Positions 9,574-21,815 of a DNA stretch of 64,000 nucleotides are shown piece by piece. Origin of the DNA: Chlamydoabsidia padenii (taxonomy: Eukaryota > Mucoromycota > Mucoromycetes > Mucorales > Cunninghamellaceae). How positions within the stretch are numbered: position 1 is the first letter of the stretch; each line of letters starts with the position of its first letter. The stretch is taken from the NCBI GenBank assembly GCA_025330725.1, contig JAIWND010000030.1, forward strand, positions 280,403 through 344,402, read 5' to 3'. The notes under the pieces were generated by a model. The model searched no databases, had not been told where the DNA came from, and saw only the letters and a list, made by a program, of their open reading frames with translations. The position numbers and the translations under genes were made by a program.

Positions 9574-12500
9574 ATGTAAGTTGGTCAATAATAACTAAAG
9601 CCTGTACTCACTCACTCACTGGTATTTGTCTCTCTTTTGTAGGACGCAAACTCTTATCCAGTCATCTAGGATCGCTTCGGCATCTTTACTGGTACCATTG
9701 GCAAGACAGTGGCATCTTTATATATGGCCGTTTGCTATCCTCTATCCTGTATTTTTATACATGTATTATGTCAAATACGATGTGTATCTTGGCTCTGAAG
9801 AATGGACTTTTGTAACTCTTGGTGGTATTATCGTGCTTCATTGTTTGACCTTCTTGGCAGGTCAATGGAGTATCGCTATTAAAGCAAAGTTTACTTGTCT
9901 CAAGGTAACCTATGAAAAAGGAACTCCTCGGTTGGCTTTGGTTGGTACTAAATTTTATCTCTTTCTATCTAGGAACCCGATGTGCGAAAGGCGACCAAGA
10001 TTATGATCTCCCCTTACCGTTATCAAGGCACTGGAACCATCTGTGACGTTCACCACGGCGAACCCACCACTATACACCCTAATGGCGAAATATCTTTTAC
10101 ATTCCAACAAAAGAAATATATCTGGGATGAAGATAAACGTCAATTCCGTATTATCTTGTATCCTTCTGACCTCCAACCACGCGTGGCTATATATCAAAAC
10201 ACAAAAGGACTGGACGCCAAAGGACTCAAGGAAGCTACTGAAACTTATGGTACCAATCGGTAAGTGACAGCATCAATGATTGTCTAGTTTGTTTTTTACT
10301 CACAATGGTGTATATAGATTCGAAATCCCTATGCCAACCTTTACAGAATTATTCAAGGAACATGCTGTCGCTCCCTTCTTTGTCTTTCAAATCTTCTGTG
10401 TTGGTCTTTGGTGCTTGGATGAATACTGGTATTACTCTTTGTTTACTTTGTTTATGCTTGTGGTGTTTGAAGGTACGGTGGTCTTCCAACGTATCAAGAC
10501 AATCGGTGAATTCCGTGGCATGAATCAAAAACCTTACCCAATCTACGTGAAACGTGAAAAGAAGTGGATCCAAGTGCAAACGGATGAACTACTTCCTGGT
10601 GATGTTGTATCTATTGGTAAGCTACAAAGATGTTTGAAAAGAGGGGTGACTAACTGACTCTATTTTATTTACTTTATAGTGCGCACAAAGGATGACGAAG
10701 GTGTACCTTGTGATTTGGTAATTGCTGATGGTTCTTGTATTGTCAATGAAGCAATGTTATCTGGTGAATCTACTCCCCTACTCAAGGTAAGAGATTATAA
10801 TGGGCTAAAATAGCAAACTAACAAAAAACTTTACATACTTAATAGGAATCAGTAGCCTTGCGAAACCCAGATGAAGAATTTGATCTGGTGGGTGCTGATA
10901 AATTGAATGTCCTTTACGGTGGTACGAAAATTCTTCAAGTAACTGCTCCTGAAAATGCTGCTCCCGATCATGGGTGTGTTTGTGTCGTTGCTCGTACTGG
11001 TTTTGGTACTTCTCAAGGTGAATTGGTGCGAACAATGATTTTCTCTACTGAACGGGTCTCAGCCAACAACTTTGAAGCTCTTCTGTTTATTCTCTTCTTG
11101 CTGATATTCGCCATTGCCGCTTCCTGGTATGTCTGGACAAAGGGTGTGGAAAATGATCGTAAACGCTCCAAACTTCTTTTGGATTGTATCTTGATTGTTA
11201 CATCTGTGGTGCCACCTGAATTACCCATGGAACTTAGTTTAGCTGTCAATAGTAGCTTGGTAGCTTTATCGAAATTTGGTAAGCCTGTGAAATATACATA
11301 TGATATCATCCATACTAACACTTTTTTTTTTGTTACCCTAGCTATCTTTTGTACCGAACCTTTCCGTATTCCTTTTGCTGGTCGCGTGGATGTTTGTTGC
11401 TTTGACAAGACTGGTACATTGACTGGTGAAGATCTTGTATTTGAAGGTGTTGCCTTTGCTTCGTAAGTCATTACATACATATTAACATTTTGGACTATGA
11501 ATACTCACAGACAAATTGTCACCACAATAGATCTAACCGTGATCACATTGAACTTGCACCTGCTACCGAAGTACACGAAGAAACAAAATGGGTACTTGCG
11601 ACTGCCCATGCATTGGTTGAATTGGAAGATGGTGTTGTTGGTGATCCCATGGAAAAGGAAACTCTGAAGGCTCTCGACTGGCAATTGGGCAAACACGATA
11701 CTGTATCAGCAAAGGACAATCATCGAGAAAATCTGCATATTCGTCGCCGCTTCCAATTCTCATCTGCATTAAAACGTCAATCATCTGTCTCCTCCCTCAC
11801 TCGTGCTCATTTGCCCAGGACTAAAACATTTGTGGCCGTTAAAGGTGCTCCTGAAACGCTACGAACCATGTATACCAACGTCCCTGACGACTATGTTGAC
11901 ACCTATCGACACTTTACTCGCAAAGGTAGCCGGGTTCTCGCCCTCGGTTACAAGTACTTGGATGATGGATTGACTAATGATCAAGTAGGTGAAGAAGAGA
12001 AAAAAAAGTAAACGGGATGAAATGGATGGAGGGAACATTGAACTCAATTATCTTGTTTTTTTAGATCAACAACTTGGAACGTGATACTGTGGAATCCAAT
12101 CTTACTTTTGCCGGTTTCATTGTTTTTACTTGCCCATTGAAAGACGATGCCATCGCTTGTATCAAGGAACTGAACGAATCTTCTCATCGGTGCATTATGA
12201 TTACTGGTGACAATCCTTTGACTGCTTGCGCTGTTGCTCGTGATGTTGCTATTGTGGAACGGGACGTCTTGATTGTGGATAAGGATGAAGGCACATCTGA
12301 CGATAACATTGTGACATTCCGTACTGTGGACGAATCCTTCAGTCTGGAAGTGAACCCTGATGAACCTCTGGATCAAGCTCTCTTGGACAAGTATGATATC
12401 TGTTTAACTGGTACTGCCATGTCTCAATTCATGAAGAAACCTAACATGGACATTCTCTTGGAACATACTTGGGTTTACGCTCGTGTGTCACCATCTCAAA

Positions 12501-14029
12501 AGGTAAGACGGGATAAAAAAGAAAACTCGACATGATCAGATACTAAACCATTTGTATCCTCATTTTAGGAATACTTATTGACTGGACTCAAGGAACATGG
12601 ATATACGACATTAATGGCTGGTGATGGTACAAATGATGTGGGTGCCCTGAAACAAGCTCATATTGGTGTCGCGTTATTGGATGGAACACCTGAAGATTTA
12701 CAAAAGATCGCAGAACGAAATCGTATTGAACGCATGAAGGCAATGTATGAACAACAAAAGAAACTATCAGCCCGATTCAATGCACCAGTACCTCCTCCTC
12801 CTCCAGCCATTGCTCATCTTTATCCTGAATTTGCAGCCAATCGTGCCCAATTGGAACAAAATTTGACACCTCAACAACGCCGCCAACAAGAAAGCAAAAA
12901 GAAGATGGAAAATATGGCTAACAAACTATTAGAAGATATGGATATGGAAGAAGCACCTACTATCAAATTTGGTGATGCTTCTGTGGCTGCTCCTTTTACT
13001 TCCAAACTTCGAAATGTGGTTGCAGGTAAATTGAAAATGTGATATGTGATGTGATGTGATTAACCACCCCTCATGCCTGAACTCTTACATTTTCTTTTTT
13101 TGTAGTGAACAACATTATTCGTCAAGGTCGATGCACTCTGGTGGCTACTATTCAAATGTATAAGATTTTGGCTTTGAACTGCCTGATCTCCGCTTATAGT
13201 TTGTCAGTGTTATATTTGGATGGCATCAAGCAAAGTGACACTCAAATGACAATCTCAGGTGTCCTGTTATCAGTGTGCTTCTTGTGTATCTCTCGTGGAA
13301 AACCTATCGAACGCCTCTCCAAAGAACGACCTCAACCTAATATCTTCAACCCTTATATTATCATCTCTGTCCTTGGTCAATTTGCTGTCCATATCACCGC
13401 TCTGGTTTATATCAACAATCTTGCGAAATTCTATGAACCGTAAGTAGAAGAAGAAGAAGAAGAAGAAAAAAGAGTAAAGAGGATCAACCCATTTATACTT
13501 TATCATTGTTTTATTAGACCAAAGGAAGTTGATTTGGAAGGTGAATTTGAAGCCAGTTTACTGAATAGTGGTGTCTACTTGATCCAACTTGCAATGCAGG
13601 TATCCACGTTTGCTATTAACTACCAGGTAAGATGCATACACACACACAGGTTAATTGATCGCCTCATCTGACTAACTAGCCTACTTTTTAGGGTCTTCCA
13701 TTCCGAGAAAGAATTCAAGATAACAAGACATTGTACTATGGATTATTGTCTGTGGGTGGTATTGCTATTGCAGGTGCGACCGAACTCTTCCCTGAAGTCA
13801 ACGAACAAATCAATCTGGTGCCCTTCCCCAGTGCTGTAAGTTAATAAAAAGGTGTGGAAAAAGATGTACTAACTTTTTTTTTTTTTTTTTTTTTTTTGTC
13901 TAGTTCCGTGACAAGTTGACCCTCTGCATGATCTTGGATTTTGGAATCTCATACTTGATTGAAATCGTCAGCAAACGAATCTTTGCGGACAATCGCGCCA
14001 AGGCCATTGCACGACGTGGGCGGGCATAG
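9574..14029 (+). CDS. SPF1: P5A-type ATPase, ER transmembrane-helix dislocase (Spf1/ATP13A1)
   Basis: Fourteen exons give 1,190 residues: 9574-9575, 9643-9904, 9973-10259, 10318-10616, 10680-10786, 10846-11278, 11342-11462, 11531-11984, 12065-12502, 12569-13025, 13106-13439, 13518-13626, 13692-13835, 13904-14029. Motifs seen are the P5A helix motif [11 protein letters not shown], phosphorylation loop [13 protein letters not shown], and hinge [16 protein letters not shown], with membrane helices on both sides and the P5A pair of extra N-terminal helices (around [13 protein letters not shown] and [16 protein letters not shown]). Spf1 sits in the ER and removes mis-inserted transmembrane helices. 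The start codon is assembled by splicing: AT ends exon 1 and G opens exon 2. The protein then reads MTQTLIQSS, matching the family N-terminus. The leader has no other ATG. Family call is certain; the split start is an inference from the donor GTAAGT, the acceptor TTTTGTAG and homology. Confidence 0.93.
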
Positions 14030-14413
14030 GGATTTGGTATTTAGAAATAGGCATATACATAAATATATTTATATAGTTACATTAGGATACGATGTATCGA
14101 TTCTAGATTCTCTTGTTATAATAAACACTTGTTTTATCATTATACATATTGGTGCGGGGGTATGTCTTTTTTTTTTTTTTTTTTTTGGTTTTGTACGAAT
14201 GTCACTTGAGTTGGGAAAGAGAGAGGAAACGGTATCGATTAAAAAGAATCATGGGTCGTGGTACAGGCATGCTTTCTAAGTATTAGATGGTGGAGATAAC
14301 GTACTGAATCACGGGCAGAAGTATATTTATTCCCAACCAAGAGAGAGGGAGCACAGTCCATGTGTCACTTCATATCTGATGTGCATATATAACTCACGAT
14401 CTTTAAAGACCTT

Positions 14414-14444
<31 letters not shown>

Positions 14445-15307
14445 TCTTTTCCTTCTCTCTCTATATATATACCCTTTGATCATGAAGCTCGCCACATTTA
14501 TTCCTGCTGCTCAAAGTCCCAAAAAGAAAATTGGATCTCCGATGATGACCAATCAAGACAAGCAGCATAATCATGCTCGAGGTCGAAGCTACTGTCTTCT
14601 CCATCGACGTTATTATGAGACAAGTTGGTGTCCTGATTGTGGCCATTGTTGAAGATATATATTAAAAAAAAAGTCAAGAAAGAAAAAACACAACACACCA
14701 AAAAATACAATGCATGTTTCCCTCCCCCACTAAATCAAAAATCATGCTATCATTCTATAATCATACCTCATTCTCATTTTATTTAACTATCATCATTATT
14801 ATCATAATCATTATTATCATTCTGGTTAGTAAGAAGAAGGTAGATGTCTTGGTTATTAGAGATCCCCCTGGCAAAACCATAGCTTCTTTACTGTTTCTCT
14901 CTTTTTGTAATTTAACTCTCTTGTATAGCCCCGTAGTCTGATCATTATCTATGATCTTTTTTTTTTTTTAAAAAAAATAACCCCTTTTTTTCCCCCACCC
15001 CAACTAACTTTTTTCAGTAATAAAATCAAATTTAAAAGTATCCATAGAGCACAAACCACCGGAGTACAAAAACTTATAAATCACATTCCTGTTGGTCCGA
15101 CGATCATCCAATGTGAATGGGAAGAGTCTGTGGGAAAAAGAGAGTTACATCAACAATAAGAGGCAACAATCACTAAAAACAACAAAACCACGATATCAAA
15201 AAAAAAAAGGGTGACACTGTCTAAAAGAGAGAGAGTAATGATCTTTATCAAGGTTTTTTTTTTTTTTTCTTTATTACAGTAACAACAAATAAAATCTATA
15301 GCTAGTA
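14030..15307. other. Intergenic between SPF1 and CLPP 3' ends
   Basis: Contains poly-T runs (about 14167-14187), a (CT)n stretch (about 14413-14440), and a possible small ORF listed separately. The distal part from about 15000 is likely the CLPP 3' UTR. Confidence 0.4.
14482..14652 (+). CDS. Possible 56-residue small protein, unknown
   Basis: ATG at 14482 follows a (CT)n/TATA stretch and opens a 56-codon frame ending in CPDCGHC. It is Lys/Arg/His-rich in the middle. The terminal Cys-x-x-Cys-x-x-Cys could bind metal. The opposite strand of the same DNA is also open (acidic) but has no ATG. Without homology or transcript data this is weak. Confidence 0.2.
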   Translation: MKLATFIPAAQSPKKKIGSPMMTNQDKQHNHARGRSYCLLHRRYYETSWCPDCGHC

Positions 15308-16770
15308 TTATTCGTCCTTGTTCTTGACCATTCGTTTTTCCAGTACTTGATCGATCAATCCAAAGGATTTCGCTTCGTCGGCCGTCATAAAGTAATCCCG
15401 TTCCATCATTTTTTCAATGGTTTCCAAATCCCTGATACCTGTGTGTTTTTGATAAATTCGATTGAGTCGTTCACGTACCCGTAAGATTTCCCGAGCATGG
15501 ATAGCGATATCCGAGGCTTGTCCAGCAGCACCACCCGAAGGCTGATGAATCATCACAGATGCATTAGGTAAAGCATAACGTTTCCCAGGTTCACCTAATA
15601 TGGATAATCGTTTAGAGTCAGTACAACAACACCCCTACCCATTTGATGATGATCTCTCTTTTTTTTTTTTTTTCACCTGCTGCCAACAAAAGAGATCCCA
15701 TGGAACATGCTTGTCCGTGGCACAAGGTAGATACAGGAGATTGAATGTACTATCGATATAAAACAAGGTGAGTAAGTTTTAATCGTCAGACCAACATGTG
15801 AAAAGGATGACTTTTTTACCTGCATCTATAAAAAGGTATAAACACCGAAGTATAAAAGACAAAACAAAACAAATTATCATGTTAATCACATAAGACTGTT
15901 TTTCACACACACACACACATACACACATACACACACATACACACACACGGACCACTATATTACCGTATCATAAATCGCCATACCAGCTGTCACACTACCA
16001 CCAGGAGAATTGATATAAAGACTGATGGGTTTTTCAGGGTTTTCAGCTTCCAAGAATAAGAGTTGAGCAACAATCACAGAGGCCATATCATCGGATACCT
16101 AAATAATTACACACAAGAAGGAAAAAAAAAAAAAAAAAAAAAAAAAAAAGAAGAGTGAGTTGTTTCCCTTATGATCTTCACACACACACACACACACACA
16201 CACACAAGAATCCGAAGAATTCAAGTAAGGATATTTGGTTGTGGAGTATATCACCACCCCGTCACAAGAGATAGGCGTGCATAACAAACAAGCGTCCGCG
16301 TATGGAAGTTTCCATGTATCCCAATAACTTACATTTCCATTTAAGCACACAATTCGCTCCTTTAGAAGCCGAGAGAAGATATCATATGAGCGTTCACCAC
16401 GTCCCTATCAATATAAACAAGTAAGTATAGCGTGTCAATAAACCCTAAAAGGTGTGTGTTTTTTACCGTTTGTTCCACCACAAAAGGAATCAAATTCTGT
16501 GCTTGAGGTGCCTGAGTCCAGCCCCCCATCGTTATACCTTGATGTGTAAATAGTGACTATTAACAGAATATATATTAGCAAAGTCGTGAGTAATTATATG
16601 CTTTAAAGTGTTCATCCAAGGAAAAAGTCGCCCTGCACGGTTCCTTTTATTCCCCCTTCAATGATTAGTACTGCTTAATTATCAGAATGACAAGTTTTTC
16701 TTCTTCTTTTACTTACCCTTGTTGAGAATTTGGGAAAGGATAAAGATTGTTTCAGTAAGCAAGAAAACAT
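15308..16770 (-). CDS. CLPP: Mitochondrial ClpP peptidase (Clp proteolytic subunit)
   Basis: Seven exons (16717-16770, 16467-16556, 16333-16404, 15964-16098, 15820-15825, 15677-15749, 15308-15594) sum to 717 nt, 238 residues. The first exon is an 18-residue basic, Ser-rich, mitochondrial-type presequence ([12 protein letters not shown]). Family motifs in order: [32 protein letters not shown], the nucleophile Ser in [11 protein letters not shown], the catalytic His in MIHQPSGGA, and the catalytic Asp in a [10 protein letters not shown] block. ClpP forms a tetradecameric serine-peptidase chamber that works with ClpX in the matrix. Exon 5 is only six bases (ATGCAG, Met-Gln). It restores the invariant sequence ..IYDT-MQ-YIQSPV. 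Introns carry CA-repeats and poly-T runs. Confidence 0.93.
15820..15825 (-). other. Six-base microexon of CLPP
   Basis: Minus strand reads TTTTATAG|ATGCAG|GTAAAAAA. The two encoded residues (Met-Gln) are needed to join AIYDT and YIQSPVST, a segment conserved in ClpP. No alternative acceptor nearby gives them. Confidence 0.75.
15905..15950. repeat. CA-rich microsatellite in a CLPP intron
   Basis: Imperfect (CA)n/(CACACATA)n tract inside the intron upstream of the six-base exon. A second (CA)n lies at about 16171-16204 in the intron before it. Confidence 0.8.
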
Positions 16771-17377
16771 TATATAGAAGAGGTAAACAGATGTGTGATA
16801 AAGTAAGATTTAAAGGGAAGAAGAAACTTACGTTTACCTTTTTTTTTTTTTTGAGAGCCAGAGAAAATGCGCGATCGGGATTTGAAACTATCCTTCTTTT
16901 CTTCCTCAAGTCTTCTGTACAGTTGATACTCAAGATCATAAAAGGTCAAGTATGGATTGGTTTCAAATCCTTTCAATTTGAACTTTTCGATGTAAGATTG
17001 GTTAGTTTTGTTACAGATACAGCTGAGAAAAATACGTGTATATTCGTATAGAGAGAAAGCAGTAAAAAACACCCAATGGCCGCCCTACGACGGGGTTTGA
17101 AATGAAGAAACTTTCTCTTGTGGCATGATTGTAGTCTACACTATCATTCAGTAGGTATTCAAGCAAATGCATGATAATGGTTTTATATATCTTTTTTATT
17201 AAGTAGTGTAACAAATAAGAGCAATAAAAAAGGAGGTTATAAACTAAACTAGAAGGGGAAGAATGAATGATATGGATGAATTAATATACAAAGTAACTAA
17301 AAGACAACTAAACCAGAGGGTGATCGATAAACTGGTCATAAGAGGTAGAATGTGTGTGTGTGTGTAGGGGGAACGAT
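16771..17377. other. Intergenic, CLPP promoter side and RRP15 3' flank
   Basis: No supported gene. A (GT)n run sits near 17350-17366. The first ~250 bases upstream of CLPP contain poly-T tracts but no convincing TATA element. Confidence 0.35.
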
Positions 17378-18171
17378 CTATGCTGCAGTATTTCCCGTTT
17401 TCAATAGATCCAAAAAGTTTGATTTCGACATGGTGGACACTATAACAACAAAGATAAAAGATGAGTTTAAGATCCTTACTTTATTTTCACTTGCAACATA
17501 CCATTTTTAGCCTTTTCCTTGGCGATTTGAGTCCCTTTTGATGCCGTTGCTTGTTCCACTGCCACCTCGGTGACCTTTTGTTGAGTCCGGATAGCATTGA
17601 ATAACTTGACCACTAACAATTTTGAAAAAAAAAAAAAAAAATCATTAATGTCTTTTTTTAAAAAAAAATTATGACTAGTTTGCCAACATACCACCCCGAG
17701 TAGACACTTTCCGTAACCGTTTTTCATATTCAAAACTGGTAAAGTCAGGAATCACCCGACCTTGAGATTTAAGTTTCTTCTTTTCGGCAGCCAACATTTT
17801 TCGTGTCTTGTATTCCAGTTTTTCGTCTTCCAATTTTCGTTCGGTGCCTTTGGATCGAGCAAGAATGGGTTGCTTGCGGTCACTGCCTGTCAATGCACTG
17901 CCGAGAATATTCGTCATGGCTTCCGAGAAGGCTTCCGAGGTGTCCTTACGTTTTGTATCTGATCAATAGAAAGAGTCAGTATCACATGATTAAGAGAATG
18001 TTGTTTACCTTTGGTGTCAGTGTCCAGATCCATGTCATCGCTTTCATTGTCGGACGATTCCACATCGGCCTCCATATCACTTCCACTGTCTTCTTCAGAG
18101 ACATCGTCCTTTACAGGTTGTCGCTTTTTAATAGTGAGTTTGGGTTTGTTATCAACGATCTTTTTAGCCAT
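17378..18171 (-). CDS. RRP15: Ribosomal RNA-processing protein RRP15
   Basis: Four exons (18009-18171, 17692-17958, 17502-17612, 17378-17439) sum to 603 nt, 200 residues. The N-terminal third is Lys-rich then strongly acidic (SEEDSGSDMEADVE). The conserved Rrp15 core follows: AMTNILGSALTGS, the basic RTRKMLAAEKKKLKSQGR-type helix, YEKRLRKVSTRGVVKLFNAI, and the C-terminal MSKSNFLDLLKTG. Rrp15 is a nucleolar factor required for maturation of 27S pre-rRNA and the 60S subunit. All three intron junctions fall inside conserved blocks and keep phase, which supports the model. Confidence 0.88.
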
Positions 18172-18340
18172 GGTAAGTATAATGTAATTTAAAAAATATA
18201 AAAAAGAGAGACAAGGAAGGGAAGAAATCGAAACTGTATCCGAATTTCAATAAGCCACATCGGCATTCCAAATTAAAAAAGACAGTTCATGCAGCAATCG
18301 TTCTTTATTACCACCCATTAAAAATTATATCTATTCTATT

Positions 18341-20826
18341 CTATTTACCACCAGGTTTATTTGTAAGCTTGATACTAAGTAATCCAGCAATGGCAGCCAT
18401 CACCGCACCAAATCGTAGCACCACACCAATAGCATCAGAAGAAGATTCGTCTTGTACATTGTCCTTTTCAAGAAAGTGAAAGAGTACACTGCTGAAGAAG
18501 GTGACCAAAAACTGTGGCAAGACAATATACATATTATGAATACCCAATATGATCCCTGCAGATGGTATTGTTGTTGAGGAGGGTAGTGGAGATACATGTT
18601 CGATATTATCCAAAGAAGACGAAGAACGAGGAGAAGGATGTGAAGAAGAAGAAGTGAGTTGTTCGATGGGTACAACTAGAATGGGCTGATCCCGATGAGG
18701 TGATTTATTGGCGTATGATTCCATTTGTATATAATCATCCTGTTCATTGTCTTCTTCCACCAGTTGATAAATGCCGCCAGAAGCCCCGATTCCAGCCCCG
18801 CCGGCGGATAGACTGATCCTTGATGTTCGAGCTTGTTGATGTTGAATTCCTAGTGGATCCTGTTGTTGTTGTTGTTGTTCATCACATTGAGATATATATT
18901 CTCCCAAAAGTGAAAAGGGTGCCCACATTGTCACTGCCCAGCTAAGTCCACATATTCCAATCACAAGAGAAGCGGCAACCACATCAGACACAAGTATCGT
19001 ACTTAGCATGGCAATACAAAAGATAAAATGACTAATGGTCCACATTCGAGGTAGCGTCAGGCATTGTAGAGAGCGTGTATATCGTTCCAGTGAGAATGTG
19101 ACATGTTTTCCATAAATGTTAAATTCAAAGAGGTGGTCGTCGTCATGACTGCGGTGTTGTGAGGACTTGACGAGAAGAGGTATAAAGAAAGAAGCCACCA
19201 GAGATACAATAGAGTAGACCAAAAAAGCCAAAGATCCTGCCCGTGTTGCCTGACCCACTGTATCACTAGATCCATTTGGTGATGGATGTTGTAATGCCGT
19301 CTTATCGTAGATTTCCGCAACCCAGGTGGTGGAATAGAATAAGAAGGGAAACCATCCAATCCACGCAAAAAATTGCACATTACATATTTGTCGAATAGTC
19401 AGAGGTAGGTTCCATAGATTTGCTGCAATGTCCTTGAAAGTTTTCAAATGGGATGTCTGGTTTTTAAATCTAACAATAGGAGTGTTAAACACTAATCATG
19501 CACATATATACCTTCATTTTAAACCCCTCCTCCGACTTACTGAGTGTTTTTGGTAAGAATCTTTTCCTTGACAGTATAACATGTGATGGCATCGCATAGC
19601 AAAAGTACCAAGGAAGCAAACACGCAAAGAACCTTGAGTTGAGTGTTCCCCATGAAAGGAAATAACTTGACCAGATCTACGTATCCCCTATATATACACA
19701 AAATGTTAGTTTTCCTTTCACCCCATCCCTTTTAGTACTTACATGAAGTATCCCAAAACATTACCCATACCAAGCATCCTACCAGCCCATGCTGTTCCTT
19801 TTTCTTGTTGAGAGGGTGATAACGAGTCGACTATCAACGCACGACATGATGCTTGTACTATTAAAAAGCATAAACAAAAAGAAGATATGAGACTGGTCAT
19901 CATTAAGCAAAAATAAAGATAAACTTACCACAGTTGATACTAAAGTCCAAGATATAGATGCAAGCAATGGCGATTCCAATCGATAGTTTCTTAAACTATT
20001 AAAGAAGAGGTTAGAGAGAGAAAAAAAAAGATTAATCATGTTTACTTACCTTGGCCATATCAGTGTCATCCACAAATAGAGCAGTGATCTCTCTTGTCCA
20101 ACCAATGACAATGAGACTGGCGACGACCATGATACTTCCTACAACAATAAAAGGTCGGCGGCGCCCCCATCGTGATGTACAGTTATCCGAGAATGCCCCA
20201 GCTACAGGTTGCATAATTAGACCTAAGACATGGAATACAACACATTAGTTTAAAAGATCCCACTACTATTTTTTTTATCCATTACTTACCAGATAATGGA
20301 CCAGCAATCCATACTAAAGACATGTGTGATTTGGATAAACCCAAGGACAACAGGTAAGGTGTACCGTATGCCATTTCCACGCTCCCTATAATTCCCCCCC
20401 CCACACACACACACAAAGAATGAATTAAATCAGAGTTGAGAATGAATGATAACGTTTTTGCTGTCGTTTGTTGATGGTCACTTACAAGTGAATTGTAGTC
20501 TATAAAGTGTAGAGGGTCATGAGTGTGATGCAGTATAATTAGTTTAGACTTTGTAAAACTTACCCAGCCAATGATAGAGTCAAAAAGAGAATCTTCAAAG
20601 TCAAGCCCCGTCCACGAATGACCGTATCGTTGTTGTGTAGTATTGTTGACGGTAACATGGGTTGTTCATCGTCGTCAAAGTCGCCGTCTTCTCCGGCATA
20701 ACCTTCGTCAATGGATGGATAGTTTGGTTCATCTGGTGTGGGTATATCCGTGGTATCATGGTGGCCTATCCTGTTTGTGTTAATAAACTGATGCTTATCT
20801 ACCCCAGGCAATATAACAGTAGACAT
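18341..20826 (-). CDS. SLC45/SUT-type sugar:proton symporter (MFS)
   Basis: Eight exons (20564-20826, 20486-20499, 20290-20385, 20050-20222, 19929-19995, 19743-19857, 19541-19687, 18341-19469) sum to 2,004 nt, 667 residues. The first ~75 residues are an acidic cytosolic tail. Family signatures: VEMAYGTPYLLSLGL in helix 1, and the MFS loop SDNCTSRWGRRRPF between helices 2 and 3, diagnostic of plant SUT / animal SLC45 / fungal Sut1. WIGWFPFLFYSTTW lies in helix 7. The long last exon carries a Ser/Gln-rich cytosolic loop before the final helices. Members import sucrose, maltose or glucose with protons across the plasma membrane or endosomes; the substrate is not readable here. Exon 2 is only 14 nt. 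Confidence 0.88.
20486..20499 (-). other. 14-base microexon of the SUT-type transporter
   Basis: Minus strand reads TTTATAG|14 nt|GTAAG. It encodes Leu-Gln-Phe-Thr across the junctions and joins SLAG to WSVEMAYGTPY, reproducing the conserved first helix of SLC45/SUT carriers. Confidence 0.7.
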
Positions 20827-20879
20827 TATAAGTAAAAATACAAAAAAAAAAGAACAGAGAAGTGGAAGAAGAGAAACTG

Positions 20880-20915
<36 letters not shown>

Positions 20916-21815
20916 CGGTTTGGAGAAAGAAAAATACAAACCCCGCCGCTAGACTGATTCTCCAGCATTTTCCTTTTTCGACTACAGTATGACCTTGTTA
21001 CCTCACCAAAGCCTTCTTAACTTATGTTTGATGCATCACAATGAATATATTTACCTTCCATACATAATAAAAAGATTAAATATCTACCTTACCGTTTAAA
21101 GAAAAAAAAAAGTAAAGGTACTTTAGCCAATAGTGACTCGAACACTCAAGGGTGGCTCTAGAGTTATTCCATATTCCAAACTCTGATCAATCCGAATGAA
21201 AGAAATCTTTCATTTTCTTCTTTCTCTAGCATCATTCAAATCATGTTAATTATATTTTTTTGCTTGAGAAGAGTTTAGTGATTCGCTCTCTACCAACAAG
21301 ACATGTTTAATAATCCTTTTTAGTGTTTTTTAATGTTCAAGCACTATCCTTCATGCAGTTTATATGATTTAAACCCCGTCATTTTTAAAAGGGCAGTGTT
21401 TTTTATTGATGACATCAAAGATGATAATAAGCTAATGGTAAAAATGTAAATATATAGGTAAATATGATGATACAATATTGGTAAAGTGGGTAAAGTATGC
21501 TATAGATAAAGAAGGTAAAGAAGCCACAAACCATTTGCAGGTTATATATAATTGCGAAATGGACATTTTGTCGAGCCGTCTTCTTGTTCCACAGAAGGGT
21601 TGTTTCGGAATGCCAGGGCAGATGCTGTATGAGCCCCCCGTCGATTATCAGTCGGTCAATCGGGACTGTGCATACATTTCATAATATGCTCCATAAATTG
21701 GCAGTGACCTTGACGGCCTTTGAAAGTTTTCGTCCAAGGCTACAACAACCAAGATTATCTATACAAATATAAAAAGCCAAGTGAGTATCTTGAATGCTTT
21801 CAACGGAGATCCTAG
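20827..21815. other. Intergenic with 34-base poly-A and a tRNA-like fragment
   Basis: A pure A tract runs over about 20881-20914 upstream of the transporter. Near 21128-21150 the DNA carries the same T-arm sequence (AGTGTTCGAGTCACT on the minus strand) as the tRNA-Trp gene at 27.6 kb, but no complete cloverleaf. The end of the stretch may be the decayed 3' part of the recombinase relic. Confidence 0.4.
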
